DNA from: Halichoerus grypus
Taxonomy: Eukaryota; Chordata; Mammalia; Carnivora; Phocidae
DNA length: 64,000 nt
Assembly: GCF_964656455.1 (NCBI RefSeq)
Contig: NC_135715.1
Coordinates: forward strand, 172,142,437 to 172,206,436
Reading direction: 5' to 3'
Below are positions 22,676-33,259 of the stretch, in pieces. A model generated the notes under the pieces. The model worked only from the letters and a program-made list of their open reading frames with translations. It searched no databases and was not told where the DNA came from. The stretch's first letter is position 1. Every line of letters begins with the position of its first letter. The position numbers and the translations under genes were made by a program.

Positions 22676-24900
22676 TAAAGAAATCTTGCTTTAATTGATG
22701 ACCTTTATCTACGGGTGCTACTTACCTGTAGTTGAAATACACTGGTTTGGGACCCATTAGTTATGAGCAGAAGTGACCTACCAGTTGCCTGCTTGGGGAG
22801 GATCTTCTATTTCCACAGCTCTCGGCTTTATGAGTTTAGAGGTCCTGGTTGCCAGGAGAACTCTACTGTGAAGATATGCAAGAGTCCTATTGGACCAGAA
22901 GCTATAGCTGTTGCCTTTAGGCATTTTAGGCTCCTTGTACGAAGGAGCCAGCAGGCACAAAAAGGAGTCAATCTCTTGGCAGGGGTATCTGGCCCTAACA
23001 ATGAGAATGCAGGGCTGTTGTTATCTGACAGGGAAGAATAGATTTGGCACCTAGTTATCTGCTTGAGCATCTCTTGGTAACCCCTTCCCCCATTTTGATG
23101 TTGAAAGTGCAAGTGCAACACTTGGGGCCTGAGAAAAGCATGGTTGCCATAGTCTCACACCTCTGAGAAGGAGGGTCTGGGTCACCCCAGCAGGAAAGAC
23201 ATGGAGGCTAACAGAAGTGCAGCTGAAGGTACACATAACGGAGAAGAGAGGCCTGGAGTGTCCATTGTGCCTGGAGACCAGCTGCCTTTTTATGTTCTCT
23301 CAGGAAAATAGCCCCCATGAAATCCTGGAGGAAATGCTTCTAGAACTTATGTGAAGAAGCGGATCAGAGCACTGCAAAGGATGGACTTTAGTGGATGCTG
23401 TGACATACCACCCAAATCTCCCTTTAGAACTGAAAATTTTATTCTCCCATCTGGGAATGCTGCCAGCAGACAGCCCTTAGATGCCAGACATCTTAGAAAT
23501 TACGCAAGCTCAAGAGTGGCCTCTCCCAAGGCTACACTCTGTGCCCAGGCCACATTCAATGACTGGTGCAGATGTGTGAAGGCCTCATACTCTTCTCCCA
23601 ATTTAATGTAACTCCAAATGGCCATCTCAGCTTTAAAGTCCTCATGGGTCTGTTAGAGCTTTTCCTGAGAAGACATCACAGCCCAGCTTTTCCCTCTGCT
23701 TGGTCTTGCTTTCTTCTTTTCCCTTAGACACATCGCAATGTCAAGACCACTCCCTACTCCATCTTTTGCGTGTCCCATCTATCTCAGACAGCTTCCTGGG
23801 CAGCCCTGTCTGTAACAGATTACACACTGAGGCAAGGAACTAGCCGTGGCAGTGGTGCCTGCATAGAAATTTTAGGATGTTTTAAGGAAAAATAGAGTTC
23901 ATTATCATTTGGATGTAAAAGGAGAGGAAGATGGAAGGCTTAATTATAACTTCCAGGTTTACTTGGACAACTGGATAGTCAATGGTGCATTCATCAAGAT
24001 GAGGAATATAGAAATAGGAGCAGAGTTTGAAGGAGAAAATGACCAATTTCTTCTTGTACATTTTCATCATGTGTATGAAGGAAAATGCAATAACGTAATA
24101 TGTAGAAAGTTATTAGGCTGAATCATATGAAATTGCCATTTTTATAGGTCAAAAACTGTCAAATGCTGGCAATTTCAAATGGATTAACCTAATTACATAT
24201 TAGCTGCTACCCGAGAAAATTTACTATTTTTATTAAAATTTATGTAAGCCATGTAAGATTTTATAAAGGTAATATCTGTCAGATTCAAAAGATAATCTTT
24301 GGGATAATGATATATAATTTACATTTAAGCTTCCAAAGCAAAAATATAAGTCACATGTTATTGCTTTAAGGCACATTAGAGCATCTTGATGAGATTGGGA
24401 ACTCTGTTTTATATCAGTTTCCTTGTGGAAGTTGAGATATAATTGCCATAAACAGACCCAGGAAAGGTCACAGATAACTTAATTTCTATTTCGAAGCTTT
24501 CATGAACATACGATCATCTGTCATGAGAAAAAAAAGAATCTAAGGTGAACGTGGCCCTGCTATGGCATTTGCTGCCCAGCAACAGGCTCATTTTCGGCAC
24601 ACAAAGCGCCGACAGCGCAGTATTAGGTGAGGCCAAAACTGTGAACTCACAGACAAGCCTCACATCACCTTTATGAGTCAAAAAGTATACTCTTAATATC
24701 TCACAATCTACCAAGACCATAACAGGCAATACTGATGGGATACAGGTACCCAAATATTCTAGATATCACCGATTCAAAGTGGTAGTTGAGGGTATGGAGT
24801 TTGGAACAAACTTTGTGCTGCTTCTTACTGTGCTGAGCCTGAGAATTTCATTTCCGTTCTTTTAAATAGAGAAGCAATCCACTGGATCCATATTAATCTC
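22676..24900. other. No gene; mostly unassigned
   Basis: Several short open frames overlap on both strands and show no family resemblance. 23850-24050 has the feel of an old dispersed repeat but could not be named. Confidence 0.4.
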
Positions 24901-25082
24901 ATCAAAGAAAGACAAGTAATCATAACTGATATTACATTAAACCACCGACCTAGAGAAAGAGAAAATTAGAATAGGTACATGCAGATAGAGAAACAGCAAC
25001 AAACTTCTTCTAAAATATAAGGCATAGGTTCAAGGACAGAGGCAGTGACGTCATTCCAACAGGTAGGTTAGAGAATGTAAGT
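24901..25082. repeat. 182-bp direct duplication, copy 1
   Basis: Begins ATCAAAGAAAGACAAGTAAT and ends GAGAATGTAAGT. Copy 2 at 27035-27216 is identical except for two substitutions (around 24947 and 24966), so about 99% identity. Flanks of the copies differ completely. Each copy contains the palindrome TGACGTCA, here at 25046-25053. There is no A-tail, no target duplication and no terminal repeat, so this is not an obvious transposon. Confidence 0.95.
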
Positions 25083-26251
25083 GGGAGGTGTGGCAAGAAC
25101 TCTCAATACACATATCAGTCTGCGTGGGCTAGGTTATTCTGAAGTCAACAAAAAGCCAAAACAAACAAGCAAACAAACAAAACACCCCGAAAATCTCAAT
25201 GACTTGAAAGCACTAAGTTTATTTCTGGCTTACATTATCTGTCCACAGCAAGTTGGCTATGGGCTCTGCTCCCCATTGTCCTGATGGCAGGACCCAAGCT
25301 GGGACAGAAACCACTACCTGGAACATTGCAAGTCACTCCAAGTGAACAGAGTGTGACAGATTGCACTCTGACTTTTAAAGCTTATGTCCAGAGTCATATA
25401 CATCCCTTTTGCTTACTTTCCACTCCAACTTTATTGTCTAAAGCAAGTCCAAAGCCACAAATAACTTCAAGGGGGATGAGAAAGAACAATACTATAACAT
25501 ACCTGGGAGGGAAAAATGAAAATCCTTGGTGAACAGTAGTAATGACGCACTAAGATTGCCACTTTCCTAGACCGTCATTGAGACCAAAGTCTCGCCCTGT
25601 TGCGAGATGAAGCAGCGGACGTGCTAGGAGTCTTGAATAGGGCAGAGCAAGGGGACAGAGTAATGGTAGGGGCCTGAGGCCAGAACAGGGTGAACCACAC
25701 AGCCTTTGAAGTTTCCGATGCATGACAGACTTTTCTGGAGACACAAGAGGAACTATTTCTCCCTTACAAGGACTTAATTCCTAGATTTTGTTATTGTCAG
25801 AGAGAAGAGAAGCTAATATAGGGCAATTAGAGGGTTAAAAGGAAAGTTGTGACCTGAAAAGTGTGACTTACAGAATCCATTTCTCTGTTAATGACCTTCA
25901 GCAGCTTACAGTATGCCAGTTTCCATCCGTCTCCTACACCGTGCATTCAGCTTCAAATCATTGCTTAAGGGCCACCTTATTAATTAAGACAGAATTTTAA
26001 AATAGTAAAAAAAAATATTTTTTTGCTAGTTTTCATTACCTACTAAAAGTGCTATTTCTGTATTCATTCCACATTTCTATTGGTTTTTCTAGAGTTTATA
26101 CATTTGATATGATTTATTAAAATAATTATTCATTCAGCCAGTTATCAGCCACTACATTAATTTTTATGGTTTTAATTTATAGGGGTAGTAACTGTAACTA
26201 AGAAACATGCATGGAAGCATTTGAGTGAGTATAGACAGATTTTGTGTTTGG
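25083..26251. other. No gene recognised
   Basis: 25130-25420 resembles an old dispersed repeat of unknown family. The remainder is AT-rich and unassigned. Confidence 0.35.
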
Positions 26252-26906
26252 TAGTTTCTTTTTATCCATGAGGGAAATGTTCCAAGACCCCCAGTGGATG
26301 CCTGAAACTGCAGATAGTATTGAACCCTATCGGCTTTTTTCCCGCCAATACATACCTATGATGAAGTTTAATTTACAAATTAGGTGCAGTAGGAGATTAA
26401 CAATAATAGCTAATAATAAAATAGAACAATTATAACAATAAACCGTAATAAAAAATTTCTCAAAGTGGTCTCTCGCTCAAAGTATCTTATTCTAGGGGAG
26501 ACTGGGTGGCTCAGTCGTTAAGTGTCTGCCTTCGGCTCAGGTCATGGTCCCAGGGTCCTGGGATCAAGCCCCACATTGGGCTCCCTGCTCTGCGGGAAGC
26601 CTGCTTCTCCCTCTCACACTCCCTTGCTTGTGTTCCCTCTCTCGCTGTGTCTCTCTCTGTCAAATAAATAAATAAAACCTTAAAAAAATATCTTATTCTA
26701 CTGTACTCACCCTTCTTGTGATGATGTGAGATGATAAAATGCCTACGTGATAAGATGAAGTAAGGGGAATGACATAAGCATTGTGATGTAACGTGAGGCT
26801 ACTGTAACCTTCTGACCGTAAGTCAGAAGGAAAATCTTCTGCACATGGACGGCAGTTGACCATGGATAACTGAAACCGTAAATCCACGGATAAGGGGAAC
26901 CACTGT
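26252..26906. mobile_element. Tigger/MER2-type DNA transposon, split by SINE
   Basis: The left end reads TTTATCCATGAGGGAAATGT and CCCCCAGTGGATGCCTGAAA. The right end is the matching inverted form CCACGGATAAGGGGAACCAC. TA dinucleotides occur at both edges, as for pogo/Tigger insertions. An internal 9-bp hairpin (CCTTCTGAC / GTCAGAAGG) lies at 26808-26830. The element is interrupted by a Can-SINE at 26495-26688. Confidence 0.85.
26495..26688 (+). mobile_element. Can-SINE inside Tigger element
   Basis: Plus-strand element, head GGGAGACTGGGTGGCTCAG. Perfect 12-bp target-site duplication TATCTTATTCTA at 26483-26494 and 26689-26700, both lying within the Tigger sequence. Confidence 0.96.
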
Positions 26907-27034
26907 AGAGTAAATAATTCTAAGCAAATGGCCTCATTCTGCAGATTATCAGCTACTTCTCAGAAATGTTCACCAAAGAGAAGAAGAGTACTTTCTATTC
27001 TCTTTGCTAGTAACCTCAGGGTCTTAATTCACTA

Positions 27035-27216
27035 ATCAAAGAAAGACAAGTAATCATAACTGATATTACATTAAACCACCAACCTAGAGAAAGAGAAAAC
27101 TAGAATAGGTACATGCAGATAGAGAAACAGCAACAAACTTCTTCTAAAATATAAGGCATAGGTTCAAGGACAGAGGCAGTGACGTCATTCCAACAGGTAG
27201 GTTAGAGAATGTAAGT
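27035..27216. repeat. 182-bp direct duplication, copy 2
   Basis: Second copy, offset by exactly 2134 bp from copy 1 and in the same orientation. TGACGTCA lies at 27180-27187. After the shared GTAAGT the sequence becomes TTTTTGAG here and GGGAGGTG in copy 1. Confidence 0.95.
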
Positions 27217-27994
27217 TTTTTGAGTTTTACATTTGGTTTTAGGAGTGGAAATTTTCCAGAAGCAAAATGATGCAGTTATTAAATCTTACGCTACTAGTTT
27301 TAAGTATATCTGTAAGACAGATTGTTAAAAATGTGGTTACTGGTTATGTTGACCAAGACCCTCTCATAAAACTATACTGAGAAAGTGAACCATGTGGTTC
27401 TTAAATTTTTAAATTGTATGGGCCACTGTAACACCTCCTTCGGAACTCAAACAGAATATCAACTTGTCCATTTTATCTTGCAGTTACAAAATCAAATAAT
27501 GTCCATGAAGCATATGGACAATAAAGCCATCCAGGTGCCCTGTTTTGTACATACTAAATGCTCAATGCTTATCAAAATGAATTGAGTTAATGATTGTATA
27601 TCCAAAATTCCTTAATTCCACTTCTATTGAAAATTAAAACTGAATTAGGAGGTGTAAGTTATAATGATAAAAATAGTAATTATTATAATAATTATTATTT
27701 TGGGATCAGTGTAATACTGACTATATAAAATGAGTTTTATATGGATACATATATGTCCAATCCTGTAGAATTAGAAGTGTTCCTACGTCCTCTATTTTCT
27801 GAAAGAAAAATGTGAGATTAGTGTTATTTCTCCCTTAAATGTTATGGTGAATTCACTAGTAAAGTCGTCATGGCCTGGAGTTTTCTTTGGAAAAGATTTT
27901 AATTATGAATTCAAATTTTTTTAATGATATGTTATTCAGACTCACTATTTCTTCTTGGGTCAGTTCTGCTAATATGTGTCTTTCTGGGAATTTG
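27217..27994. other. No recognised feature
   Basis: AT-rich, unassigned. No gene. Confidence 0.45.
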
Positions 27995-28655
27995 GTTGGT
28001 TAGTTGGCTGAAATGTGGACCCCAGGGTGCCCCATACTGAGTGAATTAGAGAAACTGAACCTGCTTTGATTTACTGTAGAGGGAAGAATTCAAAGGCTTA
28101 AGGAGATAAGAATTTTTTTTTTTAAAGATTTTATTTATTTATTTGACAGAGAGAGACACAGTGAGAGAGGGAACACAAGCAGGGGGAATGGGAGAGGGAG
28201 AAGCAGGCTTCCTGCGGAGCAGGGAGCCCGATGCGGGGCTCGATCCCAGGACCCCGGATCATGACCCGAGCCGAAGGCAGATGCTTAACGTCAGAGCCAC
28301 CCAGGCCCCGTGGGAGATAAGAATGTTAAAGTGGATTTGTCATTTAAGACCTACTCACCCATACTGCGAGGGGCCAGAGGACATACCTTTCCCCACTTCT
28401 GTAAGAAATAAATTTGTGAGAAGAGCCCTGGCATCCTTGAAGAGCTCTGATCACTCTTCTCTGTGGGCCAGACCTTACAGTTAGGAGCTGCAGTCACTGC
28501 ACTGGGAAACCAAAATGCAATGGGAATGATTGGATCCTGAGGTGACTTGGACTTCCCCAGCCTCCGAAATTATGAGAAATAAATGTCTGTTGTTTAAGCC
28601 GCTCAGTCTATAGTATTGTGTTACAACAGCTCAGGCTCACTGTGACAAGTACTAT
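27995..28655 (+). mobile_element. MaLR-type LTR (MLT1/MST-like), split by SINE
   Basis: The right end reads GACTTCCCCAGCCTCCGAAA, TTATGAGAAATAAATGTCTG and TTGTTTAAGCCGCTCAGTCT. This is the typical MaLR LTR 3' end with an AATAAA signal. A Can-SINE interrupts it at 28114-28312. The left boundary is approximate. Confidence 0.6.
28114..28312 (-). mobile_element. Can-SINE, minus strand, 12-bp TSD
   Basis: Reverse element with GGGAGCCCGATGCGGGGCTC. Target-site duplication GGAGATAAGAAT at 28102-28113 and 28313-28324, perfect. Confidence 0.96.
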
Positions 28656-28855
28656 AGTTGATTGAGATGGTAGCTAGAGCTATAGGAGAGGGCTGTATAG
28701 AAGCTGGGTCTTATGTAGAGGAATGTAGTTTTGGCAGGGCTGGAGGTGAGAATTAAGACCCTGAGGTTACTTTTCTCCTGCCTTCCAATCTCTTGCTGAT
28801 ACCTCCTATGTGCCAAATCTAACTTGAAGCCAGAAAAGTCTAGTTAATGTAATCC

Positions 28856-29071
28856 AGGGCTCAGCAAACTGTGGCCTGCAGGCCAAATCCAGCTCATGTC
28901 CTATTTTTGTAAGTAAAGATTTATTGCAAACTTGTTCACTCATTTACATACTATTGGTGGAAGCTTTTATGCAATAACAGAAGGGTTTAGTAGATGCAAC
29001 AGAAGCTATATGGCCTCAAAGCCTAAAATATTATACTATCTGCCCCTTTGCAAAAAATGTTTGCTGACCAC
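28856..29071 (-). mobile_element. MER5A-type hAT DNA transposon
   Basis: Ends are inverted: CAGGGCTCAGCAAACTGTGG at the left and TTTGCTGACC at the right. The interior has GCAGGCCAAATCCAGCTC and GCCTAAAATATTATACTATC. These are diagnostic of MER5A in reverse to its usual listing. Confidence 0.85.
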
Positions 29072-29194
29072 AGACATAGTTCACAAGGTTTGGTCTTGCA
29101 GGGCACAGAGCAGAGTGAGAAGTGAGAATAAATCGGGAGGGGCAAACAAAGACTATTCAGCATAAGAAGTAATTTCATATTTTGTCATTGTATA

Positions 29195-29500
29195 TTTGAA
29201 ATAGGTTCCTAGAAGTAGGACTACTGAGTCAAAGGGTAAATGCCTATGTAATTTTTCTAGATATCACCAAGTTGTCCTTCATAGGGGTTATACCATTCTG
29301 CATTGTCTCTGGAAACATGTGAGAGAGCCTGTTTCCCCACAGCCTAATCAACAGAGTATAATAAACTTTTGCATTTTTGCCTATCTGCTAGGTAGGAAAC
29401 AATATCACAGTGTATGGCTTTATTTTGCATCTGTTGTTAATAATAAAATTGAACATTTTTTTTAAATGTGCAAAGGACACTTTAATTTCTTCTTCTCTAA
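29195..29500 (-). mobile_element. Ancient L1M fragment
   Basis: Contains GACTACTGAGTCAAAGGGTA, CAAGTTGTCCTTCATAGGGG and GCCTGTTTCCCCACAGCCTA, a reverse L1M ORF2/3' region. Diverged. Confidence 0.6.
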
Positions 29501-29527
29501 ACTACTGTTTGTTTATGGGAGGAATAC

Positions 29528-30390
29528 GATTTTTTTTTTCCATTGAGGTATAACATACTGTAAAGTGCATTGAATGTATACATATATATAGCTCAATGAA
29601 ACTTTTAAGCAAAATAAATATTTTCATGTAATCAACTAGACCAAGTTATAAACATTCTCAGTGTCTCTGAAGCCTTCCTCATCCCCTCTTGGCCACTACC
29701 CCTCCTAAAGATAGTCACTATTCTGTCATAGATTAGTTTGATTTTTTGTTCTCTACAAACAAAATCATACAACATATGCTTTTGGTCTGGTTTCTTTCAT
29801 TCATCATTATATCTGTGAGTTTTACCACTATTGTTGGTGAAGCAGTAGTTCTTTTGTATTGCAATATGATAATATATTTTAGAAATATACAATTTTGGGG
29901 TGCCTGGATGGCTCAGTTTGTTGGGCATCTGCCTTCGGCTCAGATCATGATCTCAGGGTCCTGGGATCTAGCCCCGCATCAGGCTCCCTGCTCGGTGGGG
30001 AGTCTGCTTCTCCCTCTCTACCCCTCCCCCCACTCATATGCTCTCTCTCTCAAAATAACTAAATAAAATCTTAAAAAAAAAGAAATATGTAATTCATTTG
30101 GTCATTATAAGTTACAAGTATTCCCATTTTTTTTTTTGCAATTAAGAATACTACTACTATAAACATTCATGTCCATGTATCTTGGTGCACCTATGTATAC
30201 ATTTCTGTAAGATATATACCCATCAGTGAACTTGTGGGTCATAAGTATGAGTCAACTTCAGTAAATACTGATGAGAGCTTTTCCAAGGTGATTGTATTAA
30301 TTTTTGTCCCCATCAGTAGTATCTTAGAGTTCCAGTTGCTCCACATTCTTGCCAGAACTTGGTATTGTCAGAATTTTAAATTTAGGCCTA
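29528..30390 (-). mobile_element. Ancient L1M 3' end, split by SINE
   Basis: Runs from CATTGAGGTATAACATACTG through ACAAACAAAATCATACAACA and ACATTCATGTCCATGTATCT to GTTCCAGTTGCTCCACATTC. This is the order of a reverse L1M 3' UTR and ORF2 end. A Can-SINE interrupts at 29897-30080. Confidence 0.8.
29897..30080 (+). mobile_element. Can-SINE inside L1M
   Basis: Plus-strand element beginning GGGGTGCCTGGATGGCTCAG. Flanks AGAAATATACAATT (29881-29894) and AGAAATATGTAATT (30081-30094) are an imperfect target-site duplication. Confidence 0.94.
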
Positions 30391-31079
30391 TAAATCAGAT
30401 ATCCATCCATCTATGAAAAAAATAACTATAGCCTCTAGCTTACACAATTCACCAAAACTTATTATAGATGGGTTTTAGGCCTAAGCATGAACCTTTACTG
30501 AGAAGGGATTTATAGTCCACACCAGAATAAGTTATGCTTTCCCTTGTAATTCAGTAAATTATCTATCAACCCTCTATCTACATTTACAGCCACATCTATA
30601 TGGTCCTTACTTCTATCTATGTCTGAACATGAACTAGTGTCATTTTATGCTTTTTTTTTTTCGCTCCAAATTCCTTGTGATTGCAGGACTGAGACTCTCG
30701 GCTCTTAGAGGACACCATTGGTTCTCTGTTACGTGGCCCTCTCCATGGGCACTTCACATCATAGCAGCTTACTTGTCCAGGACCAGCAGAAGAGTCTCTA
30801 TTTTTCAGTCTGCTAAGACAGAATCATATAAAATAACATAATCATGGGAGTAAAATCCCATTACTTTTTCCATAAAGTAAAAAACCAAATCACAGGAGTA
30901 ACATCCGTCATGTTTGCCATATTCTCTTGATCAGAAGCAAGTCACAGGTTCCACTTGCACTCAAGGGGAGGGGATGACTCAAGGACATGATTCACTGAAG
31001 AATGTCCACCGCAGTGCAAATTAATCAAGGATGATGATCAGGAGACTGAAGATAGTCAACTTAGTAAAAAGTTACAAAT
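30391..31079. other. No recognised feature
   Basis: Unassigned AT-rich DNA; a T-run lies at about 30652-30661. Confidence 0.4.
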
Positions 31080-32330
31080 TTACATCCACTTTCTGTACCT
31101 GAGTCAGTTTCTCACCCTAAACTTATCAACTGAAGAAGGAGGGACCCTGTAACAGAATGACAAGTCATCCCTCAACAGGAATGATAGCCACTTACCTGCA
31201 TAACAAAATTCTGGGGAGAGGGAAATACACAAATGTTTTAGGAGTGTTAAATGTCAGGTCTGAGTTGATATTGGTAACTAGAGACACAGAGCATCATCAT
31301 TAACCCTACATTAAACTGAAGGCATATGGAGGCCAGATAATTAATGGGATTCTAGCATAGGTCCAGTTCAAAGTGGTTGGTTCACTGGGTTCACTGACTC
31401 ACAAAGTGATTGTTTTCTTGGTCCCAGGATATATAATTGGAAAGGTGATACTTGGTTGTTAATGGCTCATTAGATTTCAGAGTAAGAGTTATTCTACTGG
31501 GAAGGCCAAGTGGAAATTTCCTAAATCTCCCCCTCCGCCACACACACCCACCTATGAAATATAGTAAGCAAAAAAAAAAAAAAAAAAAATCGCAGGGGGA
31601 ATAGTGGATGTGGAAGACCTAAAATGTGCAGAGGCCATGGTCCCATCATATCTCAATTTAATTCACTATCTTGGCTCCCTGAAAAACCCAGATGGATCCT
31701 GGAAGATGAAAGTAGACTACTACAGACCCCACCAAGCAATAGCACTAATTGCCGTTGCTAGCCCAAGAGAGGTATCTTTGTTAGAGCAGATTAACATAGC
31801 TACAGGTACATGGCATGTAGTCATTAATTTGGCTAATTTATCCTTTTTTTCCCCTGATCTCTGTCAGCAAGGAGGATCCGAAACAATCTGTACTCGTGTG
31901 GGATAAACACTTACGATCTTGCCCGATCGCTAGGTTACTTTTCACACCCTCTGTCATGATATTGTCTGGAGGCACCTGGACAGGTCAGATATCTATATAA
32001 CATCAGTTTGGTCCATTATATTGATGACATCATATTAATTGGACCGGGGGAGCAAAAAGTGGCAAGGCAAGTGTACTGGAAACCTAGGTGAGACACATGC
32101 TCCAGAGTGTAGGAGATGAGCACTATGAAGGTTCGAAGACCTGCCACATCAGTTACATTTTTAGAAGTTCATTTGGTTGGAGGCATCCTAAGATATTCCC
32201 TCCGAAAGGAATAAATTATTGTGTCTTCACATTTTCCATCACTAGAAGAAACACAATGCCTGGTGGCTCTTTGAGGACTTGTAAGTCGGTTTGTTGCACA
32301 CTTGGGAAAATTGCTCTGCCGGCTTTGAGG
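31080..32330 (+). mobile_element. ERV-L pol remnant, plus strand
   Basis: Decayed pol of the ERV-L class. The order protease-proximal region (about 31330-31530), RT start (31604-31906) and RT palm (around 32010-32045) is kept, but the reading frame changes repeatedly. A deletion removes much of the fingers region, and a 21-base A-run lies at about 31569-31589. No LTR ends were found at the edges; the start is approximate. Confidence 0.75.
31604..32046 (+). pseudogene. ERV-L reverse transcriptase fragment (dead)
   Basis: The 100-codon open part (31604-31906) carries NPDGSWKMKVDYYRPHQ and LLEQINIATGTWHVVINLA, corresponding to the conserved N-terminal blocks of retroviral RT. After a frameshift and deletion the palm motif HYIDDIILIGP is readable at about 32014-32046, with YIDD encoded at 32017-32028. 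A working enzyme would need one continuous domain of about 250 residues; here it is broken into separate frames with stops. It is a neutral fossil. Confidence 0.8.
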
Positions 32331-32663
32331 GGAACCCACAGCAGGTAAAGTCTGTGCAGTAGGACCAGATGCAGCAGCCCCAGGGGTACAGGGGCACCTG
32401 TGGTAGGGTAGCTGTGAAGTTAATGGCAATAGGAGAATCACAATTCATAAACTTGCGGCTTCACAAGTCCACAGATAGAAAGAAACTATACTCCTGGAAC
32501 TGGACTTAAGGAATTACACTCAAGGAGACTCATCCACACTTGAACATGAGTTAGAGGAGGTGATACTAGACATTGATCTGGTGCTACAGTAGGTCGAGTT
32601 TTACAGGGACCTCAGAAATTGTGAATATACTTTTCATGTGTAAGGGATGAGAATCAATGGGGG
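32331..32663. other. Unassigned, perhaps further ERV-L
   Basis: May continue the ERV-L element, but no motif is left that I can identify. Confidence 0.3.
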
Positions 32664-33259
32664 CCAGAGGGAATATAGTGGCATGGTGGTAGGCTGCTTA
32701 TAAAATGGCTCCTTGTCACCACACCTTCTGGTATTCTTTCTCTTGTGTAATCCCTTCCCCCTGAGTATGGATTGGACCTAATTACTCACTTCTACAGAAT
32801 AAGAAATAGCAAAAATGATGGGATGTCCCTTCTGAGATGAGATTATAAAGACCATGACTTCCATCTTGCTTGCACTTTCTCTTTCTCTGGCTCTTATTGC
32901 TTGCTTGCTCTGATAAAGCAAGTTGCCATGTCATGAGGTGTCTTACACAGAAGCTTACATGAAAAGGTACCAAAAAAGCAGCCTTCAGTCCATGGCCAGC
33001 AAGGACTGGGGCCCATGAAGACTTGAGTAGTGCCAATACTCATGTGAGTGAAATTGGGGACAAAACTTTCCCCAGATGATCTTGAGATGACTGCAAAATA
33101 GACACCTTTATTGTTGCCTGTGAGACATCCTGGAGCAGAGGACATTGATAAAAAGTATCTAGATTCCTGACTAATAAGAACTATGAAATAATAATTGTTG
33201 TCTTAAGCCAGTAAATTTTGGAGTAATTTGTTATAAAATAATAGATAACTAATACAATA
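32664..33259 (+). mobile_element. MLT1-type MaLR LTR
   Basis: Reads TGAGATTATAAAGACCATGA, TTCCATCTTGCTTGC, TTGCCATGTCATGAGGTGTC, GATTCCTGACTAATAAGAAC and ends AGTAATTTGTTATAAAATAA and TAGATAACTAATACA. This is the body and 3' end of an MLT1 LTR in plus orientation. Confidence 0.85.

Noticed and set aside
23351..23611. 86-codon frame as a small gene
   Set aside because: No start context, domain or conservation clue. The surrounding sequence has the look of an old non-coding repeat.
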